A program made the position numbers and the translations under genes. The notes under the pieces were generated by a model. That model was not told where the DNA came from, ran no database searches, and saw nothing but the letters and a program-made list of their open reading frames with translations. Below, one piece after another: positions 23,526 through 35,458 of a DNA stretch of 64,000 bases (its first letter is position 1; the number at the start of each line of letters is the position of its first letter). Location: NCBI GenBank assembly GCA_028583405.1, contig JAPTMU010000088.1, positions 234,501-298,500 on the forward strand. Direction: 5' to 3'. This DNA is from Pogonophryne albipinna (lineage: Eukaryota > Chordata > Actinopteri > Perciformes > Artedidraconidae).

Positions 23526-23672
23526 ATTGGCCATGCCATCGGGAGCAACTCAGGGTTAAGTATCTTGCCCAAGGACACATCGACATGTTGACTGCATGGG
23601 CTGGGATCAAGCCCACAACCTTCTGGTTGAAAGACGACGCACTCCCTCACAGCCACAGTCGCCCACATGTTC

Positions 23673-25308
23673 TATATCAGGTTGTTTTGGCAGTATTCTT
23701 TTATGTGGACACTAAGTACTGTATGTACATACTGTCAGGTTAGCATCCCAGATTTCCCTGTGGGGATTTTGTACGATGACTTTTGGTCCTCCAGACATCT
23801 TAAAGTCTCAAGTGTTCTAGTAGAACTCCGATGATTTGTATATTAGAAACCATGCTGATATTAGATTTCACAATTATTCAGATTTTACTTTTCAAATATC
23901 AATAGTATTTGCTTATACTTGTTTTTATTGTCACTTTATTGTTATTGGATCTTGCCCAGGTTTGTACATAAAACACTGAAGAAAATGAGCAGTTAAAAAC
24001 AGTAATGATGCTTTCTATAGAAAAAGTGTTTTGGAAAACAACTTGGAAAACAAAAGTGTAACTTTATGTATTTTCTACAAAACGTAATACTTTTGAATGC
24101 CGGTATTGGTTGTAGTGCCTGTGTGTATTTGGTAAAGGATTACAAGTTTGGCATTTACAGACCAGGTGACACTTGTGCTTTTAAATGTGGGTTTTTAGTG
24201 TTTTGTATTGTGTTTACGTCATGTAGGAGAGATTCTCAGTCGGTGGCTTCTGATCTGGTTTCATCGTCTCGTGTTTCACATTTGTTTCATGTCCTGTCTG
24301 TTTTTATGTATTTATGCTATGTTTTTATACAGTTGTTGATGTACAGCACTTTGTTCAACTCTGTTGTTTTTAGAAATAAAATGGATTGGAAAAGTTATGT
24401 ATTAGATACAGCGTTAATTAATAGCAACATAAAAGTCAGTCTTATTCTACATTGTTTACACCTGTCAATGTGTTTATATTGTGATGAACCGGTGACTTTC
24501 TCTGCCCAGTGCATTCTGGGATCTGGCTCTAAGTGCGACGTACTCAATCTAAGGTGTGAGAACAGGGAAGGGGTGTGGAACAGAAAGGTGTGAGTCAGAT
24601 TAAAACAATAGAAAGCATGCTGATAACCAGCCTTCACAGGAACCAAATGTCCCGGCATGACGACACGGTGTGAATTTACTCCACCAGATAATGACATGTG
24701 CAGCGCTGCTGAACTATTCATGTGTAAAGCCTTTTATTACATGTGTTAGGAGATGTTTATTGTTGCCATCAAGACTATAGCAATCAAGTTCATAAAGGGG
24801 AATGGGTTTGTACAGCATGTTGCATTTGTGTTGGTTTTGCATTTAAATGTCTGTTTCAATGTATTATTTTGTAAGATAATAACAAGCTGCTCTTAGATTA
24901 ATGATCAAATACAACGTAATCAACTGTAGTTGTTGTAGGTAATTATATGTAGTTAATAATATTCAGTTTGTTAACTCTAATGTTTCGGTTGAGTCTCAAT
25001 ATTTACAGCCATTAAGCTGCATTAATTGTTCATTGTTTGGCTGAATAATGAGCTAAAAATATCTGTTAATACATCGAAGACCGAAAAGTCATAATGTTTT
25101 TTTGTGGGCTCAATTTGCAAAACATAATTTACTTTATGCATATACACTTCATCTATTGTTGATATGATTTGTTCTCTTTGTCAATGCAGCCTTTTTGCAA
25201 TTCAGTATTATATTGGCTCACTTACTCCTTCCCTACATTAATTCAGAGCATATTTATAATTCATGAATTATCTCCACATGGCTCCTTTAACATGCCGATG
25301 GCTACGCA
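23673..25308. other. No recognisable gene; possible LINE tail fragment at 24337-24390
   Basis: AT-rich. At 24337-24390, GATGTACAGCACTTTG and AATAAAATGGATTGGA resemble the 3' end of a fish LINE on the plus strand. A 175-codon plus frame (24066-24593) runs straight through that tail and shows no motif, so I do not treat it as a gene. Confidence 0.4.
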
Positions 25309-25385
25309 TGCAGCTAGCAGCTAATCATGCTAGCAGCTAATCATGCTAGCAGCTAATGGCGCTCGCAGCTATTGATGCTAACAGC
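25309..25385. repeat. 16-bp tandem repeat, about 5 imperfect units
   Basis: GCTAGCAGCTAATCAT is repeated, with the last units degenerate (GCTCGCAGCTATTGAT). Each good unit contains the palindrome GCTAGC. Confidence 0.85.
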
Positions 25386-25590
25386 GTGAACAGTGCACAC
25401 AAAAGTAATAATGCTGATAGCACTGAGGGGAACTTGGAGTGTGGCCATTACATTTATCCTGACGTTAAGACATTGTTTTATGGCAAACAGGTTTTGAGCT
25501 AAGTGCAGAGTGGCAGACATAACACACTTTTGAGTGCACAGACAGACAAAACGGATATGTATAAGCAAATGACCGAGAAACTCTAATTAC

Positions 25591-25628
<38 letters not shown>
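25591..25628. repeat. (CA)n microsatellite
   Basis: About 38 bp of CA repeat. Confidence 0.95.
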
Positions 25629-26811
25629 AAGTGAGAATGGTAAACATAACCCCACTGTATATTTTCATATACATATTTGTTACTGCTCTAATAACACTGT
25701 TAATGATTACTTTGTCCACTACTGATTCACTATTGTGGCCAAAATTGAATTATTCAGGAGACTGCCAAATTATTGACGGAATACACAATAGCTGAAAATG
25801 TCAGCTTGCCTGAGTCTCTCGTCATATTATCACAACATAAATAATAAAAAACCGATTGGTTATGCAGCCTCTGCCTGCTTGAGCTGTCAGTTTGTTTAGC
25901 TTGAGATGCTATTGTGCAACATGGCTTCTGCAGAAGGAGATGAGATGTATAATGTGGAAATGCACCAGACGATAATCTTGTATCAGCGTCAGCAGCCATC
26001 TATAGATCCTGTACTCTGCGGATGCACTCCTTCGCACACTCCACAATTCAGTCACATTTACATTTGCACACATGCATGCGCCTATCAATCAGATGAAACT
26101 GAAGGCAGCATGAGAGGCTGCTCGACACGTGCCGCATGAACAATGTCGAGGAAATTGGCAAGATTCTCATTTCTGCTCTAATACATGTGCGTCACCAAAG
26201 CACACGGCGCTATCATTACCCCGCCGTAATGTTCGTAGGATGTTCATTCTACACCACCTCATTTAACTATGTAGGCCTAATTACAGTGACACAGTGAATG
26301 CATAGCAATTACCGACGAAACTAGGTATATTTTTATTGGAAAGTGGTGCTTCTCTATTTGATCACATACTGGGTAATCTAGAACATAACGCGGTAATTGA
26401 ATCAGTCATGAATGCACAAGGCCTGTATAACTTCATTATATCTTATCGAGACTCATCTCCACTCACTGGCCTCTCTATTCGTTACCATTTACCAGCAATT
26501 GTTATCTGATAATGAAGAACGCTCATGCAATATGATACCCAGCAAGTTCAGATATATAATGCCTGCACAATAATGGCAACGTAAGTGCACTCGTAATAAC
26601 CTGGAGATGCTCTGTCTGTACATAATGGAATAAAAACAAAAAACAGCAAATGGAAAAGAGGTCGGTCAGTGGTATATCTGATTGTGTTTAGTGCATGGGA
26701 GATATTTCTGTTTTTATTTACCTGCTGAACTTCCAGAAAGGCCGGAGGCAACAGGAAGTAGTCCATCATAACATACTCGTTTTAAGCAGATAAGACTATG
26801 AGCACAGAGGA
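25629..26811. other. No recognisable gene
   Basis: AT-rich, short open frames only. Confidence 0.4.
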
Positions 26812-26855
26812 CAGGAAAGCAGGGAGGCGTAGCTGGCCTTAAAAGCTCTAAAAGC
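26812..26855. repeat. Local direct repeat, copy 1
   Basis: GCAGGGAGGCGTAGCTGGCC followed by TTAAAAGCTCTAAAAG recurs with small changes at 27202-27243, about 390 bp downstream in the same orientation. Confidence 0.75.
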
Positions 26856-27201
26856 TATTTCCAAGTGTTACATTATATTTGTGTGGGTTGAATATCCGCT
26901 GGTTTGAATGTTTCAGTCAGAGATTATGAGGGGCCCCTAGGGATAATATTTAGATACCATTCACTTACACTTCTGATCTCAAAAGCATTTAAAAACATGT
27001 GAACATCTCTCACGTACACATGTAAGACACCGTATAAACATTAATGTCAGTATGCGCTTCACATGTGTATATGACAGTATTTATATGACAGCGCTTCACA
27101 CGTTTGTTAATGATTTTGCTTTCAGTTTCAGTGTTTCTACATTATTTCTATAGAATGTCTCCATAAGGACTCCTCTTAAGAGATTCTCTAATCAATAAAG
27201 A

Positions 27202-27243
27202 GGAAGCAGGGAGGCGTAGCTGGCCTTAGAAAACTCTAAAAGG
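27202..27243. repeat. Local direct repeat, copy 2
   Basis: Near-identical to 26812-26855 (GCAGGGAGGCGTAGCTGGCC, then TTAGAAAACTCTAAAAG). The sequence between the copies is unrelated to known repeats as far as I can see. Confidence 0.75.
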
Positions 27244-28811
27244 TAATATTCTTGATATTCTGCGTGATTGAAACATTCATATTTTAGGCCTTGAAGATCT
27301 TACAATTGATGATACAGCTCACCTGAATAATACGTCTGTTATGAAGAGGTGCAGATTGATTACAAATACACGTCTCTACCATAAAAACTCCTCTTCAGGG
27401 AAAGCATCATTAAATATCTGTCAGCATATTATTTTAACACCACACAGTTATTTGTTACTACAACTCTGATCAATTTAAAGTAAACCCTCTGTATTCCCAA
27501 GCTGTCGGCTGCCTACTCACAGTGAACAGATTTAAATGCAGATGAAGAAATATTCCATCAGAGATAAAACCTTGGCCTGGTCTCCAAAGAGAAACACAAC
27601 ACTGCATTGGCTTGTAAATATAACATGGAGGTGTTTTTTTTACTCATTGTTCTCTTCACGTTCACGCCACAGAAAACAAGTCCCTGGCTGTAGTCTACTG
27701 TATGCATTTGACTCCCCGGCCGGTAAAGAAGTCACTGACACGATGAAAGATGAGGTTATGAGACACAATCACATCAGCAGGGGAGCGTGTGTTCGGCTCA
27801 GGCGGCTGGAGTAGAGGATGATGCATCCTCTCAAATACTTTCTCCACTCTCCTTCCCACTCACAGCTCCTTAAAACTGGTTTGTTACTTCCTGAAGGTTC
27901 ACAGTCTGAGCTGCTGAGTCTACGAAACACTACATTCACATCTGAGGAAGAAATCTATGAATACATGTGCATTGTTGGACTCAACTTGACGATATACCTT
28001 TCATTCATACTCAGCTTTTCTAACAACAACTGATTCCTGATCTCTCATAATAAGATATTAACCAGTTAAGCCCTGAGCCTGTTTTCCAGGTCTCAGGCTC
28101 GAAAATGACATGCCCAGAACAAATGACCATATCTTCACTTCTAAAAGGGGTAAAATAATAATCTTTGTTCTCAAAGCAATGATAAACCTGTGAGTTGGCT
28201 GTAGAAGTGTCAGAATCAATATAGATGTTTTTATTTAAAAATAAATTCAGATTGAACAAAGTAAAACAATTTAAATTATAGTTTCCGTCTAAAAAAAAAA
28301 AATTACTTATAGTGAAAACCACCCTTGAATGATGGGATAGTAGACTAAAAGCTTTAGGAATCCAAACTATAACATATAACAAGTACCCTGTATCAAGATT
28401 GATCTAAAACAAGTGACATTTGACCTTTTAGAGAGAGGTTTAGAAAAAAAAAGTCTAGGCGGACTCACCTCTAGGTCATTTGGGTGTATTTGCCATATCT
28501 CTGGAACCCATTGGTCGATGTTGGTGATTGACACCTCTTTGTAACCGTCAGAGCCAATAGAATTAAGGGGAAGTTCGTAAATCCATCTAAACATTGGTGA
28601 GTTAGAATGATGCGGACACAGCATGCCCAAGAAACACTCAACAGAATAGACTTCTGCTCTTACTGTCGCAGCGGTCTTCAAAACTTGAATCATATATAGG
28701 ATGATGAAGATATTGGCCTCTTTAAAATATATTGAAAACTTTTATTTTTCCATTCTTACTTTGTCTCCATCTCCCAACGTTCAACACCATCCATATTATA
28801 TTTATCGTGAT
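27244..28811. other. No recognisable gene
   Basis: Minus-strand open frames of 120 codons (28020-28382) and 108 codons (28367-28693) lie side by side but show no recognisable domain. The block could be an unidentified repeat. Confidence 0.35.
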
Positions 28812-28985
28812 AATTAGAATCAGGTTTATTGCCAAGTTGTTTAGGAATTTGCTTTGGTGTGTACAGACACTTATAAGAAAAAGACCAATAAATTGAACAA
28901 GTATGAACAACGATTTTAAACATTGACAATAAAGATAAATATTTGCACCAAATATACATAAAAAAGTATATTATGACAAAATACT
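28812..28985 (-). mobile_element. Fish LINE/SINE 3' tail-type repeat fragment
   Basis: AGAATCAGGTTTATTGCCAA and GGAATTTGCTTTGGTGTGTA are typical of a very common teleost interspersed repeat, usually seen as the reverse complement of a retroelement 3' end. Identification is by recall of that pattern, and the limits are approximate. Confidence 0.55.
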
Positions 28986-29456
28986 AAGCAAAATATGTGC
29001 AGTATTGGGTTGTAAAGAGAGTTATACGCGGGATAATACATTTAAAAATGAACAAGGTTCGTAAACATGATGCGCTTTAGTATAATACATAATGATTATG
29101 AAAGGGGTAGGAACACAATTTTATCAAGAATATTTCTTTTTTTTATGATTTAAAAAGGCCGATATTTGATGATCAGTGTCTCTGCTTTTATTCGTGTGTC
29201 CTTTCCTAGATGAATGTCACATTGCTTTTTACTTCAAGGGAGTGAAATACTAGACAGTGTTAACGTTTTTATTACCAGTTATTGTTTTCACCTTGTAAGA
29301 CTGTGTGGGTCATCATGGCAAATGTTCTCCTGGAGACCCTCCTTTAGCCCGAAACACCGCAGAATAGAGCTCTGATTTTATTTCCGTGGACACATTGTAT
29401 CACTGTGATAGAGCATGATGCAGTCATGAAACTTTAAAGGTGTGTAGTTTAGATCT
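28986..29456. other. No recognisable gene
   Basis: AT-rich spacer; nothing identified. Confidence 0.4.
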
Positions 29457-29939
29457 AAATGTAGGCTGCGTTTCACTTCGGTTAAATGGATTCCTTGCGT
29501 CCCTCACTTGCGTTGTTTCCCTGCGACTAGTCCCTCCCACCAGGGAAGCATGGAGAGACGCAAGGAAACCACGAGAAGCAGGGAAATGAGTTTTAAGAGC
29601 AATGGGACGTCGTGTCCTCCGGAGCGTCACGTGAAGCGACGTCCGTTTGTGAGGATGCCGCACAGCTGATCGTCTGACAGCAGCCAGATCAGTGCATGCG
29701 CTGCATCGTCCAATCAGTGAGCGATACACAGTAAGGGGGCGGGGCGAGTGTCTGAGGATTTCACCGGAGGATGGTCTGGTAGTTCCTCGTTTATCGCTCC
29801 TCGATCCTCGGTCTTCCGGCAGAAATAAGGCCACTGGGACTGTACTCAAGATGGCGCAGACAAATCAACTTCCGGTGATACTGAGCCCGAGGAGCGAGGA
29901 AATGAAAAATAAGAGAAGTGGAACGCACCCCAAATGTAG
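29457..29939. mobile_element. TIR element with 8-bp TSD and promoter-like motifs
   Basis: The element proper is 29465-29931. AAATGTAG lies on both sides (29457-29464 and 29932-29939). The ends are imperfect inverted repeats: left GCTGCGTTTCACTTC, right GAAGTGGAACGCACCCC. The interior is GC- and CpG-rich for this window, with GGGGGCGGGGC (from 29735), CACGTG near 29628 and CAAGATGGCG (29847-29856), a YY1-like motif. Open frames of up to 141 codons inside it match no transposase. The 8-bp duplication would fit hAT or P superfamilies, but the ends are not the usual CAG type. Confidence 0.6.
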
Positions 29940-30399
29940 ACTGAGTGATCTGAACAAGAGGGCCCTGAAGTGAGACATCGCCTTTTTGAAGTGTAATCAA
30001 GTGTATCATCATTCGAGTGTAATCCCAAGTATTTCTATGCATTAATGTTTTTAAATTACAATTACCTTTGCTAAGAATGTTATAGACTGGGGAAATAATC
30101 ATCATATCTGCAATTTAAGTGGTTAGTGTTAGTGTACATTTGTTTGTTTCTGAATATTCTCAAGCACTTTCTTTAGAAAATATAACTTTCTGGGCAAAGC
30201 TACATTTCTAAACATATTTATTTATTCATTTCCCATGCATGTGTCTGCCTGCCCTGGCAGTAGTGTGTGACCTTGTTAGTGTTGCACCTCAGGGAGGAGG
30301 AGAGCACCTTCATCACAGGGTCAAACACAAGGCGATGAGCACCCAGAGTCCTTAGTTTCAAACAAGCTGATTATATAACCCTTTCTGGTACATGCGGAA
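29940..30399. other. No recognisable gene
   Basis: AT-rich spacer, no feature identified. Confidence 0.4.
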
Positions 30400-31310
30400 C
30401 ACCTGCTCTGTTGTGTCTCGTCAAATGTGTTAGTTATGTTATGTTATTTTGTCTGTCATTTCCTGTTTTATTTTGTACTTACCTCTGGTCTTTAATTTCA
30501 GGCCCTATTTCTTCCTCCCCTTGTGTGTTTTTCCCGCCATCATCAGCGTCTGCCCCGCCCCTGATTGTTTCCACCTCTTCCCACTCACCTCATGTTTAAA
30601 TAGTCCTGTCTCCTCCCTGTCCTGTGTCAGTTCGTCTTGTTTGTTTCCCCGAATGGTCGTGCCAAGCCTCAGCTCTGAAAGGATCGCTTTTCTCTCGTCG
30701 GGTTTTGTTATTTTGTTTATAATTTTGTAGGCTTAAAGTTTTTATTAAAGGTGGGGTAGGTAAGTTTGAGAAACCGGCTCGAGATACACTTTTTGTTATA
30801 TTCCATGGAATGCTCTGAACATCCCGATAGCAATGAATATCTGAAGTGCTTTGACAAAAAATCCTTAAAGAAATGTCATCTGTTGAAGCCGTAGCGCTGT
30901 AAAAAGCTCGACCAATCATCTGAGCCGGCTCGGCTAAAGTAACTGGATGGCCTACCTGCTTGTCAGCCTTCCATCTGGGCACAAACTTATCTCGTGCCCT
31001 CATTGGTCATGTGCGCGTTCGTGTGTGTTGGAGGAGGGGCTCTGTGAGGAAGTGGCAGATTTTTTCCGGCTGTGTATTTTCAAATTCTAGCGCACTCGAG
31101 CTGGTTTCTCCAAAATTACCTACCCCACCTTTAAGACCTCTTTTTGTTATGCTAGTTTTGTCCTCCTTGTGAGCGCTTTATGTTATTTCCACCACATACT
31201 CTGTTAAGAGGAAATACCGGAACTGTGAAAATATTTTTTTTTATTACATTCAAGCCTTTGTCTCTGGGTCGTGCATTTGGGTTCATCAGTTTGTGTCGAG
31301 GTCCTGACGC
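30400..31310 (+). mobile_element. Retroelement 3'-end-type repeat, split by a TTAA element
   Basis: The flanks carry CCTGATTGTTTCCACCTCTT, TCCTGTGTCAGTTCGTCTTG and TAAAGTTTTTATTAAA before the insertion. After it come CATTCAAGCCTTTGTCTC and GGGTCGTGCATTTGGGTTC. That series is familiar as the 3' region of a fish interspersed repeat with pyrimidine-rich sequence. Removing 30745-31134 brings the two parts together. Family assignment is from memory and the limits are approximate. Confidence 0.5.
30745..31134. mobile_element. TTAA-flanked TIR element, about 390 bp
   Basis: Begins TTAAAGGTGGGGTAGGTAA and ends TTACCTACCCCACCTTTAA. These are perfect inverses over 19 bases, and the next inward block is similar (TGAGAAACC / GGTTTCTCC). 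TTAA at both ends fits a duplicated TTAA target. The interior has CpG and no transposase. Confidence 0.88.
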
Positions 31311-32597
31311 AGGCAATGTGCACTGAAACCATACACTGCATTTGAACAGTTAGTTTGTTTACTCAGAATACAAAATCACTATATTTCTCTACTTATCAAA
31401 ATCCAGAGAGTTTATTTTTCTTTATATGTCGAAGAAAACACCTCACTTTGTTTCCCCTCAGACAGGAAGTGTATTATCTGTCTCCTCAGACTCTTCGATT
31501 CATCGACGCTCATGCTGATTAGTTGTCTTCCTTTAAACTGCACGAAGCTCTGCTAAATCCATGAAGCTATGAAAGCCACCTGAGGACACTGAAACACAAT
31601 ACATAAACAAACTAAAAGATAAACACTGATGCTTCCCATGTTAATGAGCAGAGATTGAGTGCAGAATATTGAGCTTTGTTTGGTTTTTATTGCTTTAAAC
31701 TGTTCACCCCCACCCACAGGTAACTGTTTACACACTTTCAAATGTCCCAACAGTTTACTGAAAAGGCAATTAAACACTATGAAGATCACATCATAACATT
31801 GTTTATCGAGTGTGTTCTTTTTTATTTGGTTATATTAGACAAAATAGTGTAATTTAGCAGCTATAACAGTAAGAGGCATTTAATCCTCACAATTAACAAT
31901 CTGCCCGCGGTACTGCCGGGCTGTATTCTCAAAGAAACAATAACTGGAAAGAGTCTCTGGTGAGACAAAAAGATTATACTACTAATAATCATTAGTAGAT
32001 TGTGGTATTTGCTGTGTTTTTTTATATTTTAAAACACTAGAAAATGGTCAATCAGTTTCCCCAAAGACAATAATTGCTGTTTTTATTGTTTTTCATTCGA
32101 TTTTAGGCAATTCAAAGTAATTTCACTACTTCTATTCAATATTATAATACAAAATACATGTCTTAGATAAATTAAGGACATTCTAAGCTATGAAGAACAT
32201 TAACATTTACCATTTTAGGGACATCAATACATATCACAATATCTGTATTACATATATCCATAATAATCTCTACCCACTGACATTAGGATGCATCCATCTT
32301 AAATACATCCTCCTCCAGGAAGTATAGAGAGGGTTTTTATCGAACACAGTGCACTAGCTAAGCACATTTTAATATTTTGTAGGTTCTGTGGGAAGCAAAA
32401 ACGCTGCTGCCCTTTTGACTAAATGCTCACTGCTGACCATTGCAGACTTTATATATTAAAAAAAGTTATCAAAGCAGATCCAATGAAAACATGTCTGCAA
32501 GTCCAGCAGGTCTTCAGTGTAAACAAATCCTCTAATATGCAGAAACAAGGCTGCAAAGTAAAAGGGGCTCTCATCTCATTTCAGGTTATTTTTATTA
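31311..32597. other. No recognisable gene
   Basis: AT-rich, open frames below 80 codons. Confidence 0.4.
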
Positions 32598-32823
32598 TGC
32601 TTTAATGTTCAAAAAGCTCTTTAGTCTTCTCATACTGTCTGTGCTGCAGCACCTCTTTTCACCCTCTGTCTGAAACCAGAGCCCAGTCTGCTCTGATTGG
32701 TTAACTGGCCGGCTCTGTTGTGATTGGTCAACTGCTTACTTATGTCCCGCCCCTTAACCTATCACGTACAGGGTGTTGGAGAACTAGCCAATAGGAGCGC
32801 AAGTGTTTCATAGTGATGTCTGA
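32598..32823 (+). mobile_element. Repeat family A fragment
   Basis: Has ATGCTTTAATGTTCAAAAAG, GTGCTGCAGCACC, CTGATTGGTTAACTGGCC, GTGATTGGTCAAC, TGTCCCGCCCCTTA and CATAGTGATGTC in family order. It lacks the 57-bp units and both ends. Confidence 0.8.
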
Positions 32824-33997
32824 TATTTGCACGTACAGCCTTGCAGGGAAGATGCATTGAAAAGTGTTTGTGTTATTTTACTTGCAATATAACGCACATT
32901 CGTATTAATAATTGACGTCTATAAGATGATATTAATTTTCATACAAATAGACAATGACTAAATCCCAGAGGCACCAACTTTCAGTCTGAATCGATCAGTG
33001 AATCCACTAATAGGTCAAATTGTCAACTTTTTTAAAACGGCAGCTCCTCCAGTTGTAGTTTACCTCTTACAAATGTTTTACTTTGAGATGTGGAACTTTG
33101 TGAAACTGAATATGAATGTCGCTCATCTTGTCACCGTCAAATGTTCGCCCTGAGGGCTCAGACACAGCTAATGGCTGCTCACAGCTATATTTAATCATCC
33201 TTTATGTGTTCCATTTCTGATGGAGAGGAAACGATAACAGGATGCCTGTCATTCCTACGCTGTGAACGGAAAGTTATTTTAGAGATGGCTGTTTGTGGTT
33301 TGTTGTCATTACCTGGCTATGAAGAGGCGTAGGAGAATTCACCAATCCCTTCAAATGGAGAATGCTATTTTTGTATGAAACATTTGTCATATCGTGGTCA
33401 TTACTGTTAGAAAATGTTCTGTAATATTTGTTCTTCCTGCTCTGAAGCTTCAGACCGTACGTCTCCTCCTGAGCACAGAGGCCAAAGTGCACGATGAAAT
33501 CTGCCATATCTATACTGAGAGAAATGCTCCTTGGTTTGTTATGGAACAGGAGTGCGACCAAACATGGGTTCAAGGCTTTTAAAATGTCATTGGTTCTTGA
33601 GAAAGTCAGCAAAGTCTTGTCATGCGAAATAAGAGCTTAGGCGAAGAGGAGACTGCATGTAAGTCACTTTAAGTTCATCAAAACAACATTCGTTCCGTTG
33701 ACTTATTTATTTCCATTTTCTAGAAAAGCATATACTGTAAGCTCTCGGCCCCTCCACAGCACGGTACGGACGGCAATTACACCGCTGCTGAGGACATGTT
33801 TATTTGTAAAACATGGGAGAATGCCTTGTGTTAATAATGCTCTATTCTCCTCTTAAGTGTTATTTACTTATTTTAAAGAGAAAACAGAATGTTCTGAGTA
33901 TTAGGAAATGACTTTGGATAGCGATTAAATGATTATATATTCTCCATTAGTATTGGCTTTATCTTCAACATGAGCGTTTAGCAGAATCTGTCACTGC
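32824..33997. other. No recognisable gene
   Basis: A 112-codon minus frame (33274-33612) was examined; it has no motif I can name. No repeat recognised. Confidence 0.4.
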
Positions 33998-35458
33998 CAG
34001 ATATAAGTACAAACATCCTTTACTCAAGTAGAAGTACAGATACTCGTGTTTAAAAATACTCTGGTGAAAGTAGAAGTACTGACTAAACTTCTTTACTCAA
34101 GTAAAAGTAAAGAGGGCTTTCAAATGTACTTCAGTAAAAAGTACCCATAACTAGCAGCTGTTTTAAAAAGTACCTGACCTCCCTTTATATTAATAGAACA
34201 ATAATGTCATTGTTAGCTAATGAATGTTTCCATGCTGAACAACGGCAACATGACAACGTTTCCATTGGTCCCTCTTCTTTAGAGAAGACCCGGAAATGAT
34301 GGATACACGGATCGTGTTCAAATCAATAGGCACGCAATGACTCTAAAGAATAATGATCACGCCACCAAACACACATTCAGACTAAAGGAACCAGCTGTTT
34401 GGGAAATGAGAGAAGTAGAAAGTACAGGTATTTGTGTTCAACATGTAAGAAGTAGAAAGTACAGGTATTTGTGTTCAACATGTAAGAAGTAGAAAGTACA
34501 GGTATTTGGGTTCAACATGTAAGAAGTAGAAAGTACAGGTATTTGAGTTCAACATGTAAGAAGTAGAAAGTACAGGTATTTGGGTTCAACATGTAAGAAG
34601 TAGAAAGTACAGGTATTTGTGTTCAAGATGTGAGAAGTAGAAAGTACAGGTATTTGTGTTAAACATGTAAGAAGTAGAAAGTTCAGGTATTTGAGTTCAA
34701 CATGTAAGAAGTAGAAAGTACAGGTATTTGGGTTCAACATGTAAGAAGTAGAAAGTACAGGTATTTGGGTTCAACATGTAAGAAGTAGAAAGTACAGGTA
34801 TTTGAGTTCAACATGTAAGAAGTAGAAAGTACAGGTATTTGAGTTCAACATGTAAGAAGTAGAAAGTACAGGTATTTGGGTTCAACATGTAAGAAGTAGA
34901 AAGTACAGGTATTTGTGTTCAAGATGTGAGAAGTAGAAAGTACAGGTATTTGGGTTCAAAGTGTAAGAAGTAGAAAGTACAGGTATTTGGGTTCAACATG
35001 TAAGAAGTAGAAAGTACAGGTATTTGTGTTCAACATGTAAGATGTAGAAAGTACAGGTATTTGTGTTCAACATGTAAGAAGTAGAAAGTACAGGTATTTG
35101 TGTTCAACATGTAAGAAGTAGAAAGTACAGGTATTTGAGTTCAAAGTGTAAGAAGTAGAAAGTACAGGTATTTGGGTTCAACATGTAAGAAGTAGAAAGT
35201 ACAGGTATTTGTGTTCAACATGTAAGAAGTAGAAAGTACAGGTATTTGTGTTCAAAGTGTAAGAAGTAGAAAGTTCAGGTATTTGTGTTCAAAGTGTAAG
35301 AAGTAGAAAGTACAGGTATTTGAGTTCAACATGTAAGAAGTCAAAGTAAAAAGTCATCAGAAAATAAGTAGTGGAGTAAAGTACTGATACCAGAACAATT
35401 TACTTAAGTACAGTAACAAAGTATTTGTACTCCACTGCTTCCCACCTCTGGCCACTGC
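33990..35458. mobile_element. hAT-type element of 1,453 bp carrying a minisatellite
   Basis: The element proper is 33998-35450. It starts CAGATATAAGTACAAACATC and ends GTACTCCACTGCTTCCCACC then TCTG. Flanking 8-bp repeats are GTCACTGC (33990-33997) and GCCACTGC (35451-35458). The terminal inverted repeats are degenerate beyond CAGA, but the subterminal AGTACAAA and ACTCAAGTA blocks recur inverted at the other end. It matches a common fish repeat made of AAGTA-rich sequence. About two thirds of the length is the 37-bp array. No transposase. Confidence 0.82.
34412..35341. repeat. 37-bp minisatellite, about 25 units
   Basis: Unit: AGTAGAAAGTACAGGTATTT followed by GTGTTCAACATGTAAGA; the ACAGGTA landmark recurs at 34424, 34461 and onward, 37 bp apart. 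Units differ mainly at the GTG/GGG/GAG position and at AACATG/AAGTG/AAGATG, so variant units can be tracked along the array. Confidence 0.95.

Larger units (their letters stand above)
22985..23672 (-). mobile_element. Composite tRNA-derived SINE with LINE-like tail and two (CA)n tracts
   Basis: Read on the minus strand: a tRNA-like head (GGGCGACTGTGGCTGTGAGG; B-box-like GGGCTTGATCCC), the body TGTCCTTGGGCAAGATACTT and CTGAGTTGCTCCCGATGG, a (TG)n tract, an inserted block (about 23210-23430), a second (TG)n tract, then a tail with AAAGCGCTTTGAGGGGTCTT and CCTATATAAGTACAGTCC, which is a common fish SINE/LINE 3' end. The insert, with CCTAACCTTAACCATAACC and GGGGACCTCCATTTTGTCC, looks like a separate fish repeat. 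Insertion between the two CA tracts is inferred. Confidence 0.7.

Noticed and set aside
24066..24593. 175-codon plus open frame
   Set aside because: It runs through a LINE-type tail (24337-24390) and has no motif.
28020..28693. Two adjoining minus frames of 120 and 108 codons
   Set aside because: Different frames, no domain recognised; possibly an unidentified repeat but no boundaries found.
33274..33612. 112-codon minus open frame
   Set aside because: No motif or exon borders; unique-looking but unsupported.
34412..35341. CRISPR-like array
   Set aside because: The repeat is a direct head-to-tail 37-bp minisatellite with no distinct spacers, inside a hAT element of a vertebrate genome.
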